Part shown: one piece after another, positions 40,348-49,857 of the stretch
How the letters are laid out: each line of letters opens with the position of its first letter
How positions within the stretch are numbered: the stretch's first letter is position 1
Assembly: GCF_902506555.1 (NCBI RefSeq)
Contig: NZ_LR732707.1
Span: 2,689,290-2,753,289, forward strand
Reading direction: 5' to 3'
Source: Sphingorhabdus sp. 109
GTDB lineage: Bacteria; Pseudomonadota; Alphaproteobacteria; Sphingomonadales; Sphingomonadaceae
DNA length: 64,000 nt
Position numbers and translations under genes: made by a program
The notes under the pieces: model-generated
The model's input: the letters and a program-made list of their open reading frames with translations, nothing else
What the model was told of the DNA's origin: nothing
The model's database searches: none

Positions 40348-41352
40348 ATGACCACAAACCGTTTTTGGCAATTGAACAGCCGTCCCGAGGGGCAGGATGT
40401 CTCGGGCGCACTGTCGCTGGAAAGCGAATCCATGCCGGAACTCGCCGATGGCGAGGTTCTGGTCAAAGCGGCCTATCTGTCGATGGACGCGGGCACCCGC
40501 ATGTGGATGACCGAGCGCGAGGACAGTTATCAGCCGCCGCTGGAACTCGGCACGAAGATGGTCGGGCTGGTGCTTGGCCATGTCGCCGCGTCCCGCCATA
40601 GCGATTTTGCCGAGGGCGATCTGGTCCGCGGTTTCGGGCAATGGGCCGAATATAGCGTGATGCAGCCGGAACTGGCCGGGCTGGTCAGGGTCGATGACAC
40701 GATCGAGGATATCAAGCAGCATTTCGGCGTGCTCGGCTTCAACGGCTGGACCGCGCTTTGGGGGATCAAGGAAACGGCAGGCGTGAAGGCCGGCGACAAT
40801 GTCCTCGTCTCCGCCGCCGCCGGCTCCACCGGCGTTCTGGCTTGCCAGATTGCGAAGATATTGGGCGCCAATGTCTATGGCCTTGCCGGAGGACCCGATA
40901 AATGCCGCTGGCTGGAAGACGAGCTCGGCATCACCAAAGCGATCGATTACAAGAATGACGATATCGCCGCCGAACTGGCCAAGGTCGAGGGTGGCATAAA
41001 CGCCTATTTCGACAATGTCGGCGGGCCAATACTCGACGCGGTGCTGCCCAATATGGCGCTCTACGGACGAATCGCGCTTTGCGGACTACTCGCCCAATAT
41101 GAGGGCGACGGGCGCGGGCGCGGGCCGGAGCAGTTTGACCAGATTCTCATGAAGCGGCTGCGCATCGAAGGCTTTTTCTCGCCCGATTTTGCCGATCAGG
41201 GCGAACGGCTGACGGCGGAACTGAAAGGCTGGCTCGACCAGGGACTGATCGACACGCCGTTCGACGTGACCGGGGGAATCGAGAATGTCCTGACCGCTTA
41301 TGGAAAATTGTTCAGCGGCGGGAATATCGGCAAGGTGCTGGTGAAAATCTAG
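40348..41352 (+). CDS. NADP-dependent medium-chain oxidoreductase (CurA/leukotriene-B4-dehydrogenase type)
   Basis: The 334-residue protein is a zinc-free MDR enzyme that reduces alpha,beta-unsaturated carbonyls. It has LSMDAGTRMWM near the N-terminus, FGVLGFNGWTALWGIKE, and the dinucleotide loop VSAAAGSTGVLACQIAK. GGPDKCRWLEDELG and AYFDNVGGPILDAVLPNM complete the PTGR/CurA pattern. I start at ATG 40348 (MTTNRFW) with GAGGG 7 bases upstream; that GAGGG belongs to the repeat element. An ATG six bases earlier is also possible. Its TAG stop forms a CTAG palindrome shared with the convergent MFS gene. Confidence 0.9.
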   Translation: MTTNRFWQLNSRPEGQDVSGALSLESESMPELADGEVLVKAAYLSMDAGTRMWMTEREDSYQPPLELGTKMVGLVLGHVAASRHSDFAEGDLVRGFGQWAEYSVMQPELAGLVRVDDTIEDIKQHFGVLGFNGWTALWGIKETAGVKAGDNVLVSAAAGSTGVLACQIAKILGANVYGLAGGPDKCRWLEDELGITKAIDYKNDDIAAELAKVEGGINAYFDNVGGPILDAVLPNMALYGRIALCGLLAQYEGDGRGRGPEQFDQILMKRLRIEGFFSPDFADQGERLTAELKGWLDQGLIDTPFDVTGGIENVLTAYGKLFSGGNIGKVLVKI

Positions 41353-42563
41353 CCTCTGGCCTGGCGGAAGCGCAGGCCCCAGAGAGACAGGCCCATGATG
41401 GTCAGCGCATAGCAGATCGCCATGACCGAAATCCCGGGCCACCCGGCATATTCGTATGTCGCGGTGCCGAGCCAGCTGGATATGCCGCCGCCGATGAACA
41501 TGATGACGATATAGATGGTCATCAGCCTTGTGCGGATCTCCGGTGCGCGTTGGAACAGGATTGTCCGGCTGCAGATATCCACCGAAGCTCCGCCAATGGT
41601 GTTGAAGATGACCGCGATGACCAGAAGGACCAGATTCTGGCCGGCAAAGGGGAGGACACAGACACCGGCCAGCTGTGCCAGCGAGAAATAGATACGCGCG
41701 CGTTCGGCGCCGATACGGTCTGCGAACCGGCCGGCAAAGGGCGAGCCGAAGACGTTGATAATGGCGATGATCGCCAGATAGCCTACCGTATCGACGCCAT
41801 AGCCGTTGCGCGGCAAGTGCAGTCCGATGGCCAGCCAGATTGCCAGAAACAGGCCGAAGGAAAGCGCCTGTATCAGCCCGCCCAGCGGTACTTCCGGAAG
41901 GGCTTTCATGATCGGCCAGAGCGAGCGAAGCAGCTCGCCATAGCGCGGCGGCTCGACGTCCGAAGGCTTCTCATCCCGTTTGCGCTCCATGATCAGCGGC
42001 AGCAGGATCACCAGCAGGGCCATGCATGCCACTCCCACCCAATAAGCCGAGCGCCAGCCGAAATAATGGCCGAGCAAGCCGCCGCCGACCCGGCTGCCCA
42101 ATATGCCAAGCGTCACGCCCGCGGTCATGATTCCGGTGACATGGCCAATGCGTTCCGGGGCCACGCGCTGCGTGACATAGGCCGGCAGCAGATAGGGTGC
42201 GATGGTGACAAAGCCGAGCAGCGAGGAAGCGGCGGCAAATATCACGAAGCTGCCGGACAGGGCCATGGCGAGCATCGCCAGAAACTGTCCGCCGACAAAA
42301 ATCGTCACCAGCATGCGGTTGTTGATCCGGTCTCCGAGCGGCAACAGCAGCAATATGCCCAGAGCAAGGGCGATCTGGTTGAACGCCGGCGCCAGTCCGA
42401 CGGTCGCGCCGCTGACTCCGAATTCCTCGGCGACCGGCGTGATCAGGGGATGGAGATAATAGCCGTTGGCGATTACCGCCGCAGACGACAGCGCGAAGAG
42501 GAAGAGCCGCAGCTCGCTGATGCGGGCGGGTGCCTGGCTTTCGATCGGTGCGGAACTTTTCAT
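41349..42563 (-). CDS. MFS transporter
   Basis: The 404-residue protein has twelve predicted membrane helices. Family features are the loop 2-3 motif LPLGDRINNRMLV (GDRxxRR-like) and the repeat SPFAGRFADRIGAERARI in the second half. The profile (YYLHPLITPVAEEFGVSGATVGL) matches drug- or metabolite-efflux MFS proteins of the DHA1/YfcJ-like group. The DJ-1-like gene upstream on the same strand ends 52 bases before its start and may be co-transcribed. The substrate is unknown. Confidence 0.88.
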   Translation of the reverse strand: MKSSAPIESQAPARISELRLFLFALSSAAVIANGYYLHPLITPVAEEFGVSGATVGLAPAFNQIALALGILLLLPLGDRINNRMLVTIFVGGQFLAMLAMALSGSFVIFAAASSLLGFVTIAPYLLPAYVTQRVAPERIGHVTGIMTAGVTLGILGSRVGGGLLGHYFGWRSAYWVGVACMALLVILLPLIMERKRDEKPSDVEPPRYGELLRSLWPIMKALPEVPLGGLIQALSFGLFLAIWLAIGLHLPRNGYGVDTVGYLAIIAIINVFGSPFAGRFADRIGAERARIYFSLAQLAGVCVLPFAGQNLVLLVIAVIFNTIGGASVDICSRTILFQRAPEIRTRLMTIYIVIMFIGGGISSWLGTATYEYAGWPGISVMAICYALTIMGLSLWGLRFRQARG

Positions 42564-42615
42564 TCCCCATCGCGCTTACGCGATAAGCGGCGCAGCGGAA
42601 AAGGAAATTCCGGAC

Positions 42616-43299
42616 CTATGGCCTATCAATAATGTCGGCCAGTTCCCGGGCCGCCTTTTCATAGACACGGTCCAGCAGGGCAGCGAGCAGATCGGGATCG
42701 GCGACGTCGGGGTGGCCGCTGCCGAACGGCGGGTGCGGATCATATTCGAGGCTGAGCTGGGTTGATTCGGCCCATTGCTGTCCGGCGATTTCCGCCACCA
42801 CGGTCAGGGCGAAGTCGATGCCCGAGGTTACCCCGCCGGCGGTGATGATATTGCCATCCTTGACCACCCGCGCTTTTTCGTATGTTGCACCGAATTTCTC
42901 CAGCAGACCGGTATAGGCCCAATGGCTGGTCGCGCGCCTGCCCTCCAGCAGCCCTGCCGCGCCGAGCGCCAGCGAACCGGTGCATACCGAGGTGACATAT
43001 CGGGCTTCGGCACCCTGATCGCGCAAGAATTGCAGCGTGGCTTCGTCCTGAATGACATCCCGGGTGCCGAAACCGCCGGGCACGCACAGCAGGTCGGCTT
43101 GCGGGCAGTCGGTGAGATCGGTCGAGGGGACAATGGCGAAACCGCTGTCTGTCTGTATCGGCTTGATTTCTTTCACTGCTGTGTGAACGACGGCGCCGGG
43201 AATTCGGCAAAGCACCTGCGCTGGCCCTGTGAAATCAAGCTGGGTGATGCCGTCAAACAGCAGGAAGACGATGTGAAAGGGTTTCGGACCGTCGGTCAT
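42616..43299 (-). CDS. DJ-1/PfpI family protein (isonitrile hydratase-like)
   Basis: The 227-residue protein has the class I glutamine-amidotransferase-like fold with the nucleophile-elbow Cys in VTSVCTGSLALGAAGLL. A nearby acidic residue appears in the N-terminal LLFDGITQLDFTGPAQVL. The sequence pattern (FHIVFLLFDGITQLDFTGP, RATSHWAYTGLLEKFGA) is that of InhA-type isonitrile hydratases and GlxA-like N-domains without the AraC DNA-binding part. It precedes the MFS gene on the same strand. Confidence 0.85.
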   Translation of the reverse strand: MTDGPKPFHIVFLLFDGITQLDFTGPAQVLCRIPGAVVHTAVKEIKPIQTDSGFAIVPSTDLTDCPQADLLCVPGGFGTRDVIQDEATLQFLRDQGAEARYVTSVCTGSLALGAAGLLEGRRATSHWAYTGLLEKFGATYEKARVVKDGNIITAGGVTSGIDFALTVVAEIAGQQWAESTQLSLEYDPHPPFGSGHPDVADPDLLAALLDRVYEKAARELADIIDRP

Positions 43300-43487
43300 G
43301 GGGCTGCTCCAAAGTTCGAGAGGCGCCCAGGCGATCGGCTTTTGAAAATTCGTCCGCTCCCCGATGGTAAGCCATCCTGATCTCGCCAGTCACGAACAGG
43401 GCCGGTATACCAGAAATTACGCTCGGCACCAAACCGGAACCGGCGCCGGCCAGAATGTATTCATGCATCCCATGCTAGATAGGCTGC

Positions 43488-44207
43488 ATGAACTATGTGG
43501 CGGAAACCGGCTGGCGGCAGCGCACCAAATCCATGACGGGCGTGATCTTCATTCATGTCGCGATCGGCTATGCGCTAGTCAGCGCTATGGGCATGGACGT
43601 CGCAAAGACCGTGACCGCAAGTTTCACGGTCATCAATGTCACACCGCCGCTACCACCGGAGCCAGCCCCCACCGAGAAGCCGGCGGAAGCCGTGCAAGAG
43701 GCAAACTCGCCGGAAAATCTGCAGGCTGCGCCGACCCAGATTGTGGCGCCGATACCGGAGATCAAACTCAAGATAGAATCGCCGGTGATTGCCGCGCCGG
43801 TTGCCGGACTGGGAGAGGAAGCCAGCGCCGGTGCTTCCGATCAGGCCGGGCCCGGCTTCGGAAGCGGTGGAAAGGGTAATGGCTATGGCGGTGGCGGTAT
43901 CGTTTCCGGACCGCGCTATCTGTCCGGCGCGATCAGCCGCAGGGATATACCGCGATCCGTTTGGCAATCCGGGAATCGGGGCAATGTGGTGGCCCATTTC
44001 ACCGTCGGCGCCGATGGCCGGGCAAGCGACTGCCGGATTCACCAATCCAGTGGTCACGCCACCCTTGATGCCACCACTTGCAAGCTGATTGAACAGCGTT
44101 TTCGCTTTGAACCGGCGCGTGATCGACAGGGCCGGGCAGTGGCGCGCCCCTATGGCTGGTTGCAGGAATGGTGGCAGGACGGGCGCGGACCACAGCGGGC
44201 GGACTGA
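43488..44207 (+). CDS. Energy transducer TonB
   Basis: TonB couples the proton-motive force of ExbBD to outer-membrane receptors. The 239-residue protein has one N-terminal helix (SMTGVIFIHVAIGYALVSAMG) and a Pro/Ala/Glu-rich spacer (PPLPPEPAPTEKPAEAVQ). A Gly-rich linker follows, then a C-terminal TonB domain (GNVVAHFTVGADGRASDCRIHQSSGHATLDATTCKLIEQRFRFEPA). It stands alone without exbB or exbD, as is common for the extra TonB proteins of sphingomonads. Confidence 0.9.
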   Translation: MNYVAETGWRQRTKSMTGVIFIHVAIGYALVSAMGMDVAKTVTASFTVINVTPPLPPEPAPTEKPAEAVQEANSPENLQAAPTQIVAPIPEIKLKIESPVIAAPVAGLGEEASAGASDQAGPGFGSGGKGNGYGGGGIVSGPRYLSGAISRRDIPRSVWQSGNRGNVVAHFTVGADGRASDCRIHQSSGHATLDATTCKLIEQRFRFEPARDRQGRAVARPYGWLQEWWQDGRGPQRAD

Positions 44208-44234
44208 ACCCGCCTGCATCCTGGACACTCATGG

Positions 44235-44651
44235 CTAGAACAGGCCGGCGAGGATATAACCGCCCAGCACGAGGAAGCCGCCAAAGGTAGTGAATGCCCC
44301 GATCGCTCTGAACGCCTGAAAAATCTTGCCGGTGTCAGCGCCATGCGATCCGGAAACCGTCGACAGGGCAATGGCGTGCAGAATACGGCCGGCGAGGAAG
44401 ATTATTGCGATATTTCTCACGACATCATTGGGCACCACGGTCATTTCCGCCAGCGCCAGCACGACGATGAACAGCGCGGCATTTTCGGCGAGATTGCCGT
44501 GACGCCGGACCTTGCGCTCCAGCACCGGATCGTCGCCCGTGCCCAATGCAATGCGGTTGCGAATGCGGTGCATAGCGACCGGGAGCATCAGGATTGCCTG
44601 CAAAATGACAAGCAAGGCACCTGCAAAGGCGGCGATAATCGGTATGGTCAT
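44235..44651 (-). CDS. MAPEG family membrane protein
   Basis: The 138-residue protein has four membrane helices and the MAPEG signature region RVRRHGNLAENAALFIVVLALAE (here KVRRHGNLAENAALF), placing it with microsomal GST-like membrane enzymes of eicosanoid and glutathione metabolism. In bacteria the substrate is usually unknown. I start at ATG 44651, with GGAG 8 bases upstream; longer readings to 44705 lack a ribosome site. It is convergent with tonB. Confidence 0.88.
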   Translation of the reverse strand: MTIPIIAAFAGALLVILQAILMLPVAMHRIRNRIALGTGDDPVLERKVRRHGNLAENAALFIVVLALAEMTVVPNDVVRNIAIIFLAGRILHAIALSTVSGSHGADTGKIFQAFRAIGAFTTFGGFLVLGGYILAGLF

Positions 44652-44973
44652 GGGCATTCTCCGGATCGGCGCTTCCTTCTTCAGGGAAGCCGTGCCGGAG
44701 CACAAGGCGTGACACGATTTTTATCGGCGAAACGAGCATGATTTAAAGCGGCCGATGGCCTGTCCGGCCGGTGCGCGCAGACGGGTTTCGCCTGGACGCT
44801 GATGCGCGACAATGGACTGGAAGGCAAAGGATTCTGCCGGTTTATACACGGTCAGGCAGCTGTCACGGAGCGGCTGTGCCCCAGATAGGAACAGTCTTTG
44901 CGCCAATGAAGACCATCACGTTAACCATGCATCTGCACAGCGGCTCAATATATGTTGATTATGGGTCCGTTCC
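44652..44973. other. 322-base intergenic region without a recognisable gene
   Basis: It must hold the promoters of the divergent MAPEG and diguanylate cyclase genes. I see GC-rich short palindromes but no tRNA, riboswitch, repeat family member or convincing small ORF; the one 68-codon frame is compositionally a chance reading. Confidence 0.5.
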
Positions 44974-45822
44974 ATGAACACAAGAATGTCCAGCTTGTCG
45001 CCTGTCCGACAAACCGCCATCCTTTCGGCGATCGCTGCATTATTGTCCGTTGCGTTCACCGGGATCATCTATCTGCTGTTCTTTGGCATGGACAACCGGT
45101 TCTGGTCGGCGATCAACATGGCGTTTCTGATCCCCTGGGCGATCACCATCCCGCTGGGTCTCTATATGTCGAAACAGCGGTTCAAACTTGTCCAGCTGAC
45201 CAACCGCCTCAGGGAAGCGCGCACCGATCTGCGGCAGGCAAACAAGGCGCTTGAACAGCGTGCCAATTTCGACGGCCTGACCGGCCTGCTCAGCCGGGAC
45301 AGTTTTTTCAGCCGAATGGAGGCCTTGCGGGTCAGAAACCAGTCCAATGTGCTGATGATTGTCGACGTCGACCATTTCAAGAAAATCAACGACAATTTCG
45401 GCCATCCGATCGGCGATGAGGCGTTGATCCTGCTGGGCAGTGTGTTCCGGTGGATCCTGCGCACAAATGATGTGGTCGGCCGCATCGGTGGCGAGGAGTT
45501 CGGCATTTTCCTCCCCGACACCAGCGCATCGGAAGGGCAGATCATCGGCGAGATCATCCGGCACGAGATCGAGAATACGATTTTCGAACCCCATCACAAA
45601 ATGCGCCATGTGATCACCGTCAGCATCGGCGTTACGGACATTGCGTCGCATCAGGACCGTGCAGCGCTGATGGGCAATGCGGATACCGCGCTGTTTACCG
45701 CCAAACGGCGTGGGCGCAACCAGGTGGCGCTATTCGAACCGGGTATGATTGCCAAGCCGCGCCCCGTTCATGACCGGGCCCGGGATTTCAAACCATTTGT
45801 CGCCCATTCAAATTTCCGCTGA
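44974..45822 (+). CDS. Diguanylate cyclase (GGDEF domain) with two membrane helices
   Basis: The 282-residue protein has an N-terminal membrane module (two helices, about residues 14-38 and 45-65), a short coiled segment (QLTNRLREARTDLRQANKALEQ), and a GGDEF domain. The active-site motif is intact, GGEEF, and the inhibitory I-site RxxD is present as RTND five residues before it, so it should make cyclic di-GMP with product inhibition. No EAL or sensory PAS domain is fused. Confidence 0.94.
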   Translation: MNTRMSSLSPVRQTAILSAIAALLSVAFTGIIYLLFFGMDNRFWSAINMAFLIPWAITIPLGLYMSKQRFKLVQLTNRLREARTDLRQANKALEQRANFDGLTGLLSRDSFFSRMEALRVRNQSNVLMIVDVDHFKKINDNFGHPIGDEALILLGSVFRWILRTNDVVGRIGGEEFGIFLPDTSASEGQIIGEIIRHEIENTIFEPHHKMRHVITVSIGVTDIASHQDRAALMGNADTALFTAKRRGRNQVALFEPGMIAKPRPVHDRARDFKPFVAHSNFR

Positions 45823-45872
45823 TGCAGAATTTGAAATGACGGGGACGGCTGGCGCTGCTAGTGCTTGCAGCC

Positions 45873-48677
45873 ATGACGGACCCTACAGACAGCAAACCCA
45901 ATCACCTCTATCTCGTTGATGGCTCGGCCTATATTTTCCGCGCCTATCACCGCCTGCCGCCGCTGACCAATGTGCGCGGCGAACCGGTCGGCGCGGTCTA
46001 TGGCTATACGACGATGTTGTGGAAGCTCGCCGACGAGCTCAACAAGGCCGATGGCCCGACCCATATGGCGGTGGTGCTGGACAAGGCGGGCACCAGTTTC
46101 CGCAACGATCTTTACGACCAGTATAAGGCCAATCGTCCGGAAGCTCCGGAGGATCTGAAGCCGCAATTTCCGATGATCCGCGATGCCACGCGCGCTTTCT
46201 CGTTGCCCTTGATCGAGGAAGAAAATGTCGAGGCCGATGACATGATCGCCTCTTATACCAAGGCCGCCCTGGCCGAGGGCTGGAAGGTTACGATTGTTTC
46301 GTCCGACAAGGATCTGATGCAGCTGATCGAGCCCGATGACGAGAGCCGGGTCGACATGCTCGATACGATGAAAAATGCCCGAATGAACCGCGCCACGGTC
46401 GAGGAGAAATTCGGCGTCGGTCCGGAGAAGCTTGGCGATGTGCTGGGCTTGATGGGCGACAGTTCGGACAATATTCCTGGCGTACCGGGCATCGGACCGA
46501 AGACGGCGTCCAAATTGATCAACGAATATGGCGATATCGAAAGCGTTCTCGCCGCCGCGCCGGAAATGAAGAAATCCAAGATGCGCGAGAATCTGCTCGA
46601 ATTTGCCGATCAGGCGCGACTGTCGCGCGAGCTGGTGACCCTGCGCGACGATTGCCCGCTGCCCGATACGCTCGAAAGCTTCCTGATCCAGGATATTCCC
46701 GACGCACCGTTGCGCGAGTTTCTGGTGGATCACGGGTTCAACAGCCTGCTCCGAAAATTGGGTGGCGAGGGCCATGCCGAACCGCAGAATCCCGATGTTG
46801 ACGATGAAGCCGGCACTCCGGTTGCCGCAAAATTGCCGGACGTACCGGCGATTGACCGCAGCACATATGCATGCGTGCAGGACATCGATACGCTGGATCA
46901 GTGGATCGCGCGGGCGACGGCGCAAGGTGTCTGCGCGGTGGATCTGGAAACAGACAGTCTGGAGAGCGTGACCGCCCGTATCATCGGCGTCTGTCTGGCC
47001 ATGGGTCCGAACGAGGCCTGCTATATCCCGCTTGGCCATGGCAGCGGCGACATGTTCGGCGAGACGCCGCAGCAAATCGGGCTGGAGGATGCGCTGGCGC
47101 GGCTCAAGCCGCTGCTCGAGGACGATGCGGTGCTGAAAGTCGGGCAGAATCTGAAATATGACATGGGTGTGCTGGCGCAACATGATATCCGGATCGCGCC
47201 TTTTGACGACACATTGGTGATGAGCTTCAATCTCGATGCTGGCCTGCACGGCCATGGCATGGACGAGCTCAGCAAGATGCATCTCGGCCATGAATGTATC
47301 AGCTTCAAATCGCTCACCGGCACCGGCAAGAAGGCGATCGGTTTCGCCGAAGTGCCGCTCGACAAGGCTACCGAATATGGCGCGGAGGACGCCGATGTCA
47401 CGCTGCGCCTGTGGGAAATATTGCGCCTGCGGATGGTCCCGGAACGGGCGACGCGTGTCTATCAGATGGTCGACCGTCCGCTGGTGCCGGTGATCGCCGG
47501 GATGGAGGCCGCCGGCGTGCTGGTCGACCGCGAGGAACTGGCGCGATTGTCCAAGACCTTTGCCGAGGAAATGGAAAAGCTGGAAGCACAAATTCACGAA
47601 CTGGCCGGCGAATCCTTTTCCATTGGCAGTCCCAAGCAGCTTGGTGAAATCCTGTTCGGCAAGCTTGGCCTGAAGGGCGGCAAGAAGGGCAAGTCGGGGC
47701 AATATTCGACCGATGTCACGGTGCTCGAGCGGCTGGCCGGCGACGGCGAACCGATCGCCCAGAAGGTCGTCGACTGGCGCCAGCTGGCGAAGCTGAAATC
47801 CACCTATACCGATGCGCTGCAGGAGCAGATCAATCCGGAAACCGGACGGGTGCACACTTCCTACAGCCTGAGCGGCGCGCAGACCGGGCGCCTATCCTCG
47901 ACCGAACCGAATCTGCAGAATATCCCGATCCGCACCGAGATCGGCCGGCAGATCAGGCAGGCTTTCGTGGCCGCGCCCGGCAATGTCATTCTCGCCGCCG
48001 ACTATAGCCAGATCGAACTGCGGCTGGCGGCGCATATCGCCGATGTGGAGACGCTGAAGGAAGCCTTTGCCAATGGCGAGGATATCCATAACCGCACGGC
48101 GCGCGAGCTGTTTGGCGCCGAAGACCGGGACGCCCGCGCCCGTGCCAAGACGATCAATTTCGCCATACTCTATGGCATTTCGCGTTGGGGGCTGGCCAAG
48201 CGGCTTGAGGTCGATGCGGACGAAGCGCAGGCAATGATCGACACCTATTTCGAGCGTTTCCCGGGCATCAACCAATATATCTCGCGGACGCTGCAATCGG
48301 TCCGCGAGACTGGCTATACCGAGACTTTGTTCGGTCGCAAGACGTGGTTCGAGCGGATCAAATCGCCCAACCAGGCCGAACGGCAGGGCAGCGAACGCGC
48401 CGCGATCAACGCGCCGATCCAGGGCACCAGCGCCGACATCATCAAGCGCGCGATGGCACGCATGCTGCCTGCGCTGGCCGAGGCGGGACTGGATAAGGTC
48501 CGGATGCTGATGCAGGTCCACGACGAACTGGTCTTCGAACTGCCGGAGAGTGACGTGGAGGCCGCCAGTGCGGTGATCCGCACGGTCATGTCCGGCGCGG
48601 CGGAACCGGCGGTGAAACTATCGGTGCCGCTCGACGTGGATATCGGGACCGGCAAAAGCTGGGACGAGGCGCACTAG
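45873..48677 (+). CDS. polA: DNA polymerase I
   Basis: The 934-residue polymerase has all three domains. The 5' nuclease domain shows YLVDGSAYIFRAYH and the helix-hairpin-helix GVPGIGPKTASKLI. The DnaQ-like 3'-5' exonuclease retains its acidic residues (VDLETDSLE, GQNLKYDMGVL, YGAEDADVTL), so proofreading is probably active. The polymerase domain has motif A ADYSQIELRLAAH, motif B RAKTINFAILYGIS and motif C VHDELVFELP. I start at ATG 45873 (MTDPTDSKPNHLYLVDG); a GTG at 45861 would add four residues. Confidence 0.97.
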   Translation: MTDPTDSKPNHLYLVDGSAYIFRAYHRLPPLTNVRGEPVGAVYGYTTMLWKLADELNKADGPTHMAVVLDKAGTSFRNDLYDQYKANRPEAPEDLKPQFPMIRDATRAFSLPLIEEENVEADDMIASYTKAALAEGWKVTIVSSDKDLMQLIEPDDESRVDMLDTMKNARMNRATVEEKFGVGPEKLGDVLGLMGDSSDNIPGVPGIGPKTASKLINEYGDIESVLAAAPEMKKSKMRENLLEFADQARLSRELVTLRDDCPLPDTLESFLIQDIPDAPLREFLVDHGFNSLLRKLGGEGHAEPQNPDVDDEAGTPVAAKLPDVPAIDRSTYACVQDIDTLDQWIARATAQGVCAVDLETDSLESVTARIIGVCLAMGPNEACYIPLGHGSGDMFGETPQQIGLEDALARLKPLLEDDAVLKVGQNLKYDMGVLAQHDIRIAPFDDTLVMSFNLDAGLHGHGMDELSKMHLGHECISFKSLTGTGKKAIGFAEVPLDKATEYGAEDADVTLRLWEILRLRMVPERATRVYQMVDRPLVPVIAGMEAAGVLVDREELARLSKTFAEEMEKLEAQIHELAGESFSIGSPKQLGEILFGKLGLKGGKKGKSGQYSTDVTVLERLAGDGEPIAQKVVDWRQLAKLKSTYTDALQEQINPETGRVHTSYSLSGAQTGRLSSTEPNLQNIPIRTEIGRQIRQAFVAAPGNVILAADYSQIELRLAAHIADVETLKEAFANGEDIHNRTARELFGAEDRDARARAKTINFAILYGISRWGLAKRLEVDADEAQAMIDTYFERFPGINQYISRTLQSVRETGYTETLFGRKTWFERIKSPNQAERQGSERAAINAPIQGTSADIIKRAMARMLPALAEAGLDKVRMLMQVHDELVFELPESDVEAASAVIRTVMSGAAEPAVKLSVPLDVDIGTGKSWDEAH

Positions 48678-48703
48678 GCGACTGACTGGACCCCGACGAT
48701 GCG

Positions 48704-48853
48704 TCAGGTCTTTATCCAGAAGCGGATGAAATAGCCGACCGTACCGACGGCCAGCACCCCCATCGCCCAATAAGCGAGCATCCAGAGCAGGCGCTTGGGC
48801 AAGGGCGCGCCGTCGGCGCTTTTGCCGTCGGGAGAGAGCGGATCAAAAGCCAT
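48704..48853 (-). CDS. DUF2474 small membrane subunit of the bd oxidase (CydX-like)
   Basis: This 49-residue peptide has an N-terminal soluble part (MAFDPLSPDGKSADGAPLPK) and one helix (LLWMLAYWAMGVLAVGTVGYFIRFW). DUF2474 peptides accompany cyanide-insensitive bd oxidases in the place of CydX/CydS and stabilise the heme-bearing subunits. Its ATG overlaps the cydB stop by one base (TAATG), and it closes the operon. Confidence 0.85.
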   Translation of the reverse strand: MAFDPLSPDGKSADGAPLPKRLLWMLAYWAMGVLAVGTVGYFIRFWIKT

Positions 48854-49857
48854 TAATGGTAACCTTCCGATCCGACCTTGCCGCGGAACACCCAATAGGC
48901 CCAGGCGGTGTAGGCGAGAATGACCGGGACCATGATGCCCGCGCCGACCAGCATGAACAGCTGGCTTTCGTAGGGAGCAGCCGCTTCCCAGATGGTGATC
49001 CGGCCGGGAATGACGTCGGGCCACATCGACACGCCAAGGCCGACCAGGCTCAGGCCGAACAGACCCAGCGCATAGAAAAAGGGCGCGGCTTCCTGCTTTT
49101 TTGACAGGCTGCGGAAATAGAGCACTGAAATGACCAGCGTCGCCAGCGGGATCTGCGCGGTGGCGATAACGCCGGGATAGGCGAGCCAGCGGGTATAATA
49201 TTCTTCCTCGAGAAAGGGCGTGGCGGCGCTGACGGCGATGATGGCGATCAACAGCAAGATGCCGAGCCGGCCAGCATAGCTGTAGCACTGGCGCTGCAGC
49301 GCGCCTTCGGTCTTCCAGATCAGCCAGCAGCAGCCGAGCAGCGCATAGCCGGCCAGCAGCGCAAAGCCGGTCAATATGCTGAACGGGGTCAGCCATTCCC
49401 ACCAGCCGCCGGCGTAAGCGCGGCCTTCGACCGTGATGCCCTGCAAGAGGGCGCCGAGGGTGACGCCTTGGGCAAAGGTCGCGATCACCGATCCGGCGGT
49501 AAAGGCGAAGTCCCAGCGCGCCCGGTGCGACGGATCGCGCCAGCGGAACTCGAAGGCCACGCCGCGCAGGACCAAACCGAGCAGCATGGCGATCAAAGGC
49601 GCGTAGAGCGCCGGGAGAACGATCGCATAGGCAAGCGGGAAAGCCGCCAAGAGGCCGCCGCCGCCGAGCACCAGCCAGGTCTCATTGCCGTCCCAGACCG
49701 GCGCGATGCTGTTTATCGCCGTGTCGCGGTCCGTTCCCACCTTGAAATTGGGAAACAAGATGCCGATGCCGAGATCAAAGCCATCCATGATCACATAGAC
49801 GACCACGGCAAAGGCGATGATGCCCGCCCAGATGACAGTCAGGTCGAACCCGTTCAT
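48853..49857 (-). CDS. cydB: Cytochrome bd ubiquinol oxidase subunit II
   Basis: The 334-residue subunit has eight or nine membrane helices and the CydB/CioB pattern (VVYVIMDGFDLGIGILFP, SIAPVWDGNETWLVLGGGGLLAAFPLAYA, GVAFEFRW). Its short loops and DUF2474 partner indicate the cyanide-insensitive (CIO) subtype. It overlaps cydA by four bases (ATGA) and is followed by the DUF2474 peptide. Confidence 0.95.
   Translation of the reverse strand: MNGFDLTVIWAGIIAFAVVVYVIMDGFDLGIGILFPNFKVGTDRDTAINSIAPVWDGNETWLVLGGGGLLAAFPLAYAIVLPALYAPLIAMLLGLVLRGVAFEFRWRDPSHRARWDFAFTAGSVIATFAQGVTLGALLQGITVEGRAYAGGWWEWLTPFSILTGFALLAGYALLGCCWLIWKTEGALQRQCYSYAGRLGILLLIAIIAVSAATPFLEEEYYTRWLAYPGVIATAQIPLATLVISVLYFRSLSKKQEAAPFFYALGLFGLSLVGLGVSMWPDVIPGRITIWEAAAPYESQLFMLVGAGIMVPVILAYTAWAYWVFRGKVGSEGYH

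Noticed and set aside
44771-44977. Possible 68-residue peptide before the diguanylate cyclase
   Set aside because: It overlaps the start of the cyclase gene out of frame and lacks a ribosome site.
45858-47855. 665-codon open frame antisense to polA
   Set aside because: Same reason: the polymerase frame carries all motifs and the opposite frame none.
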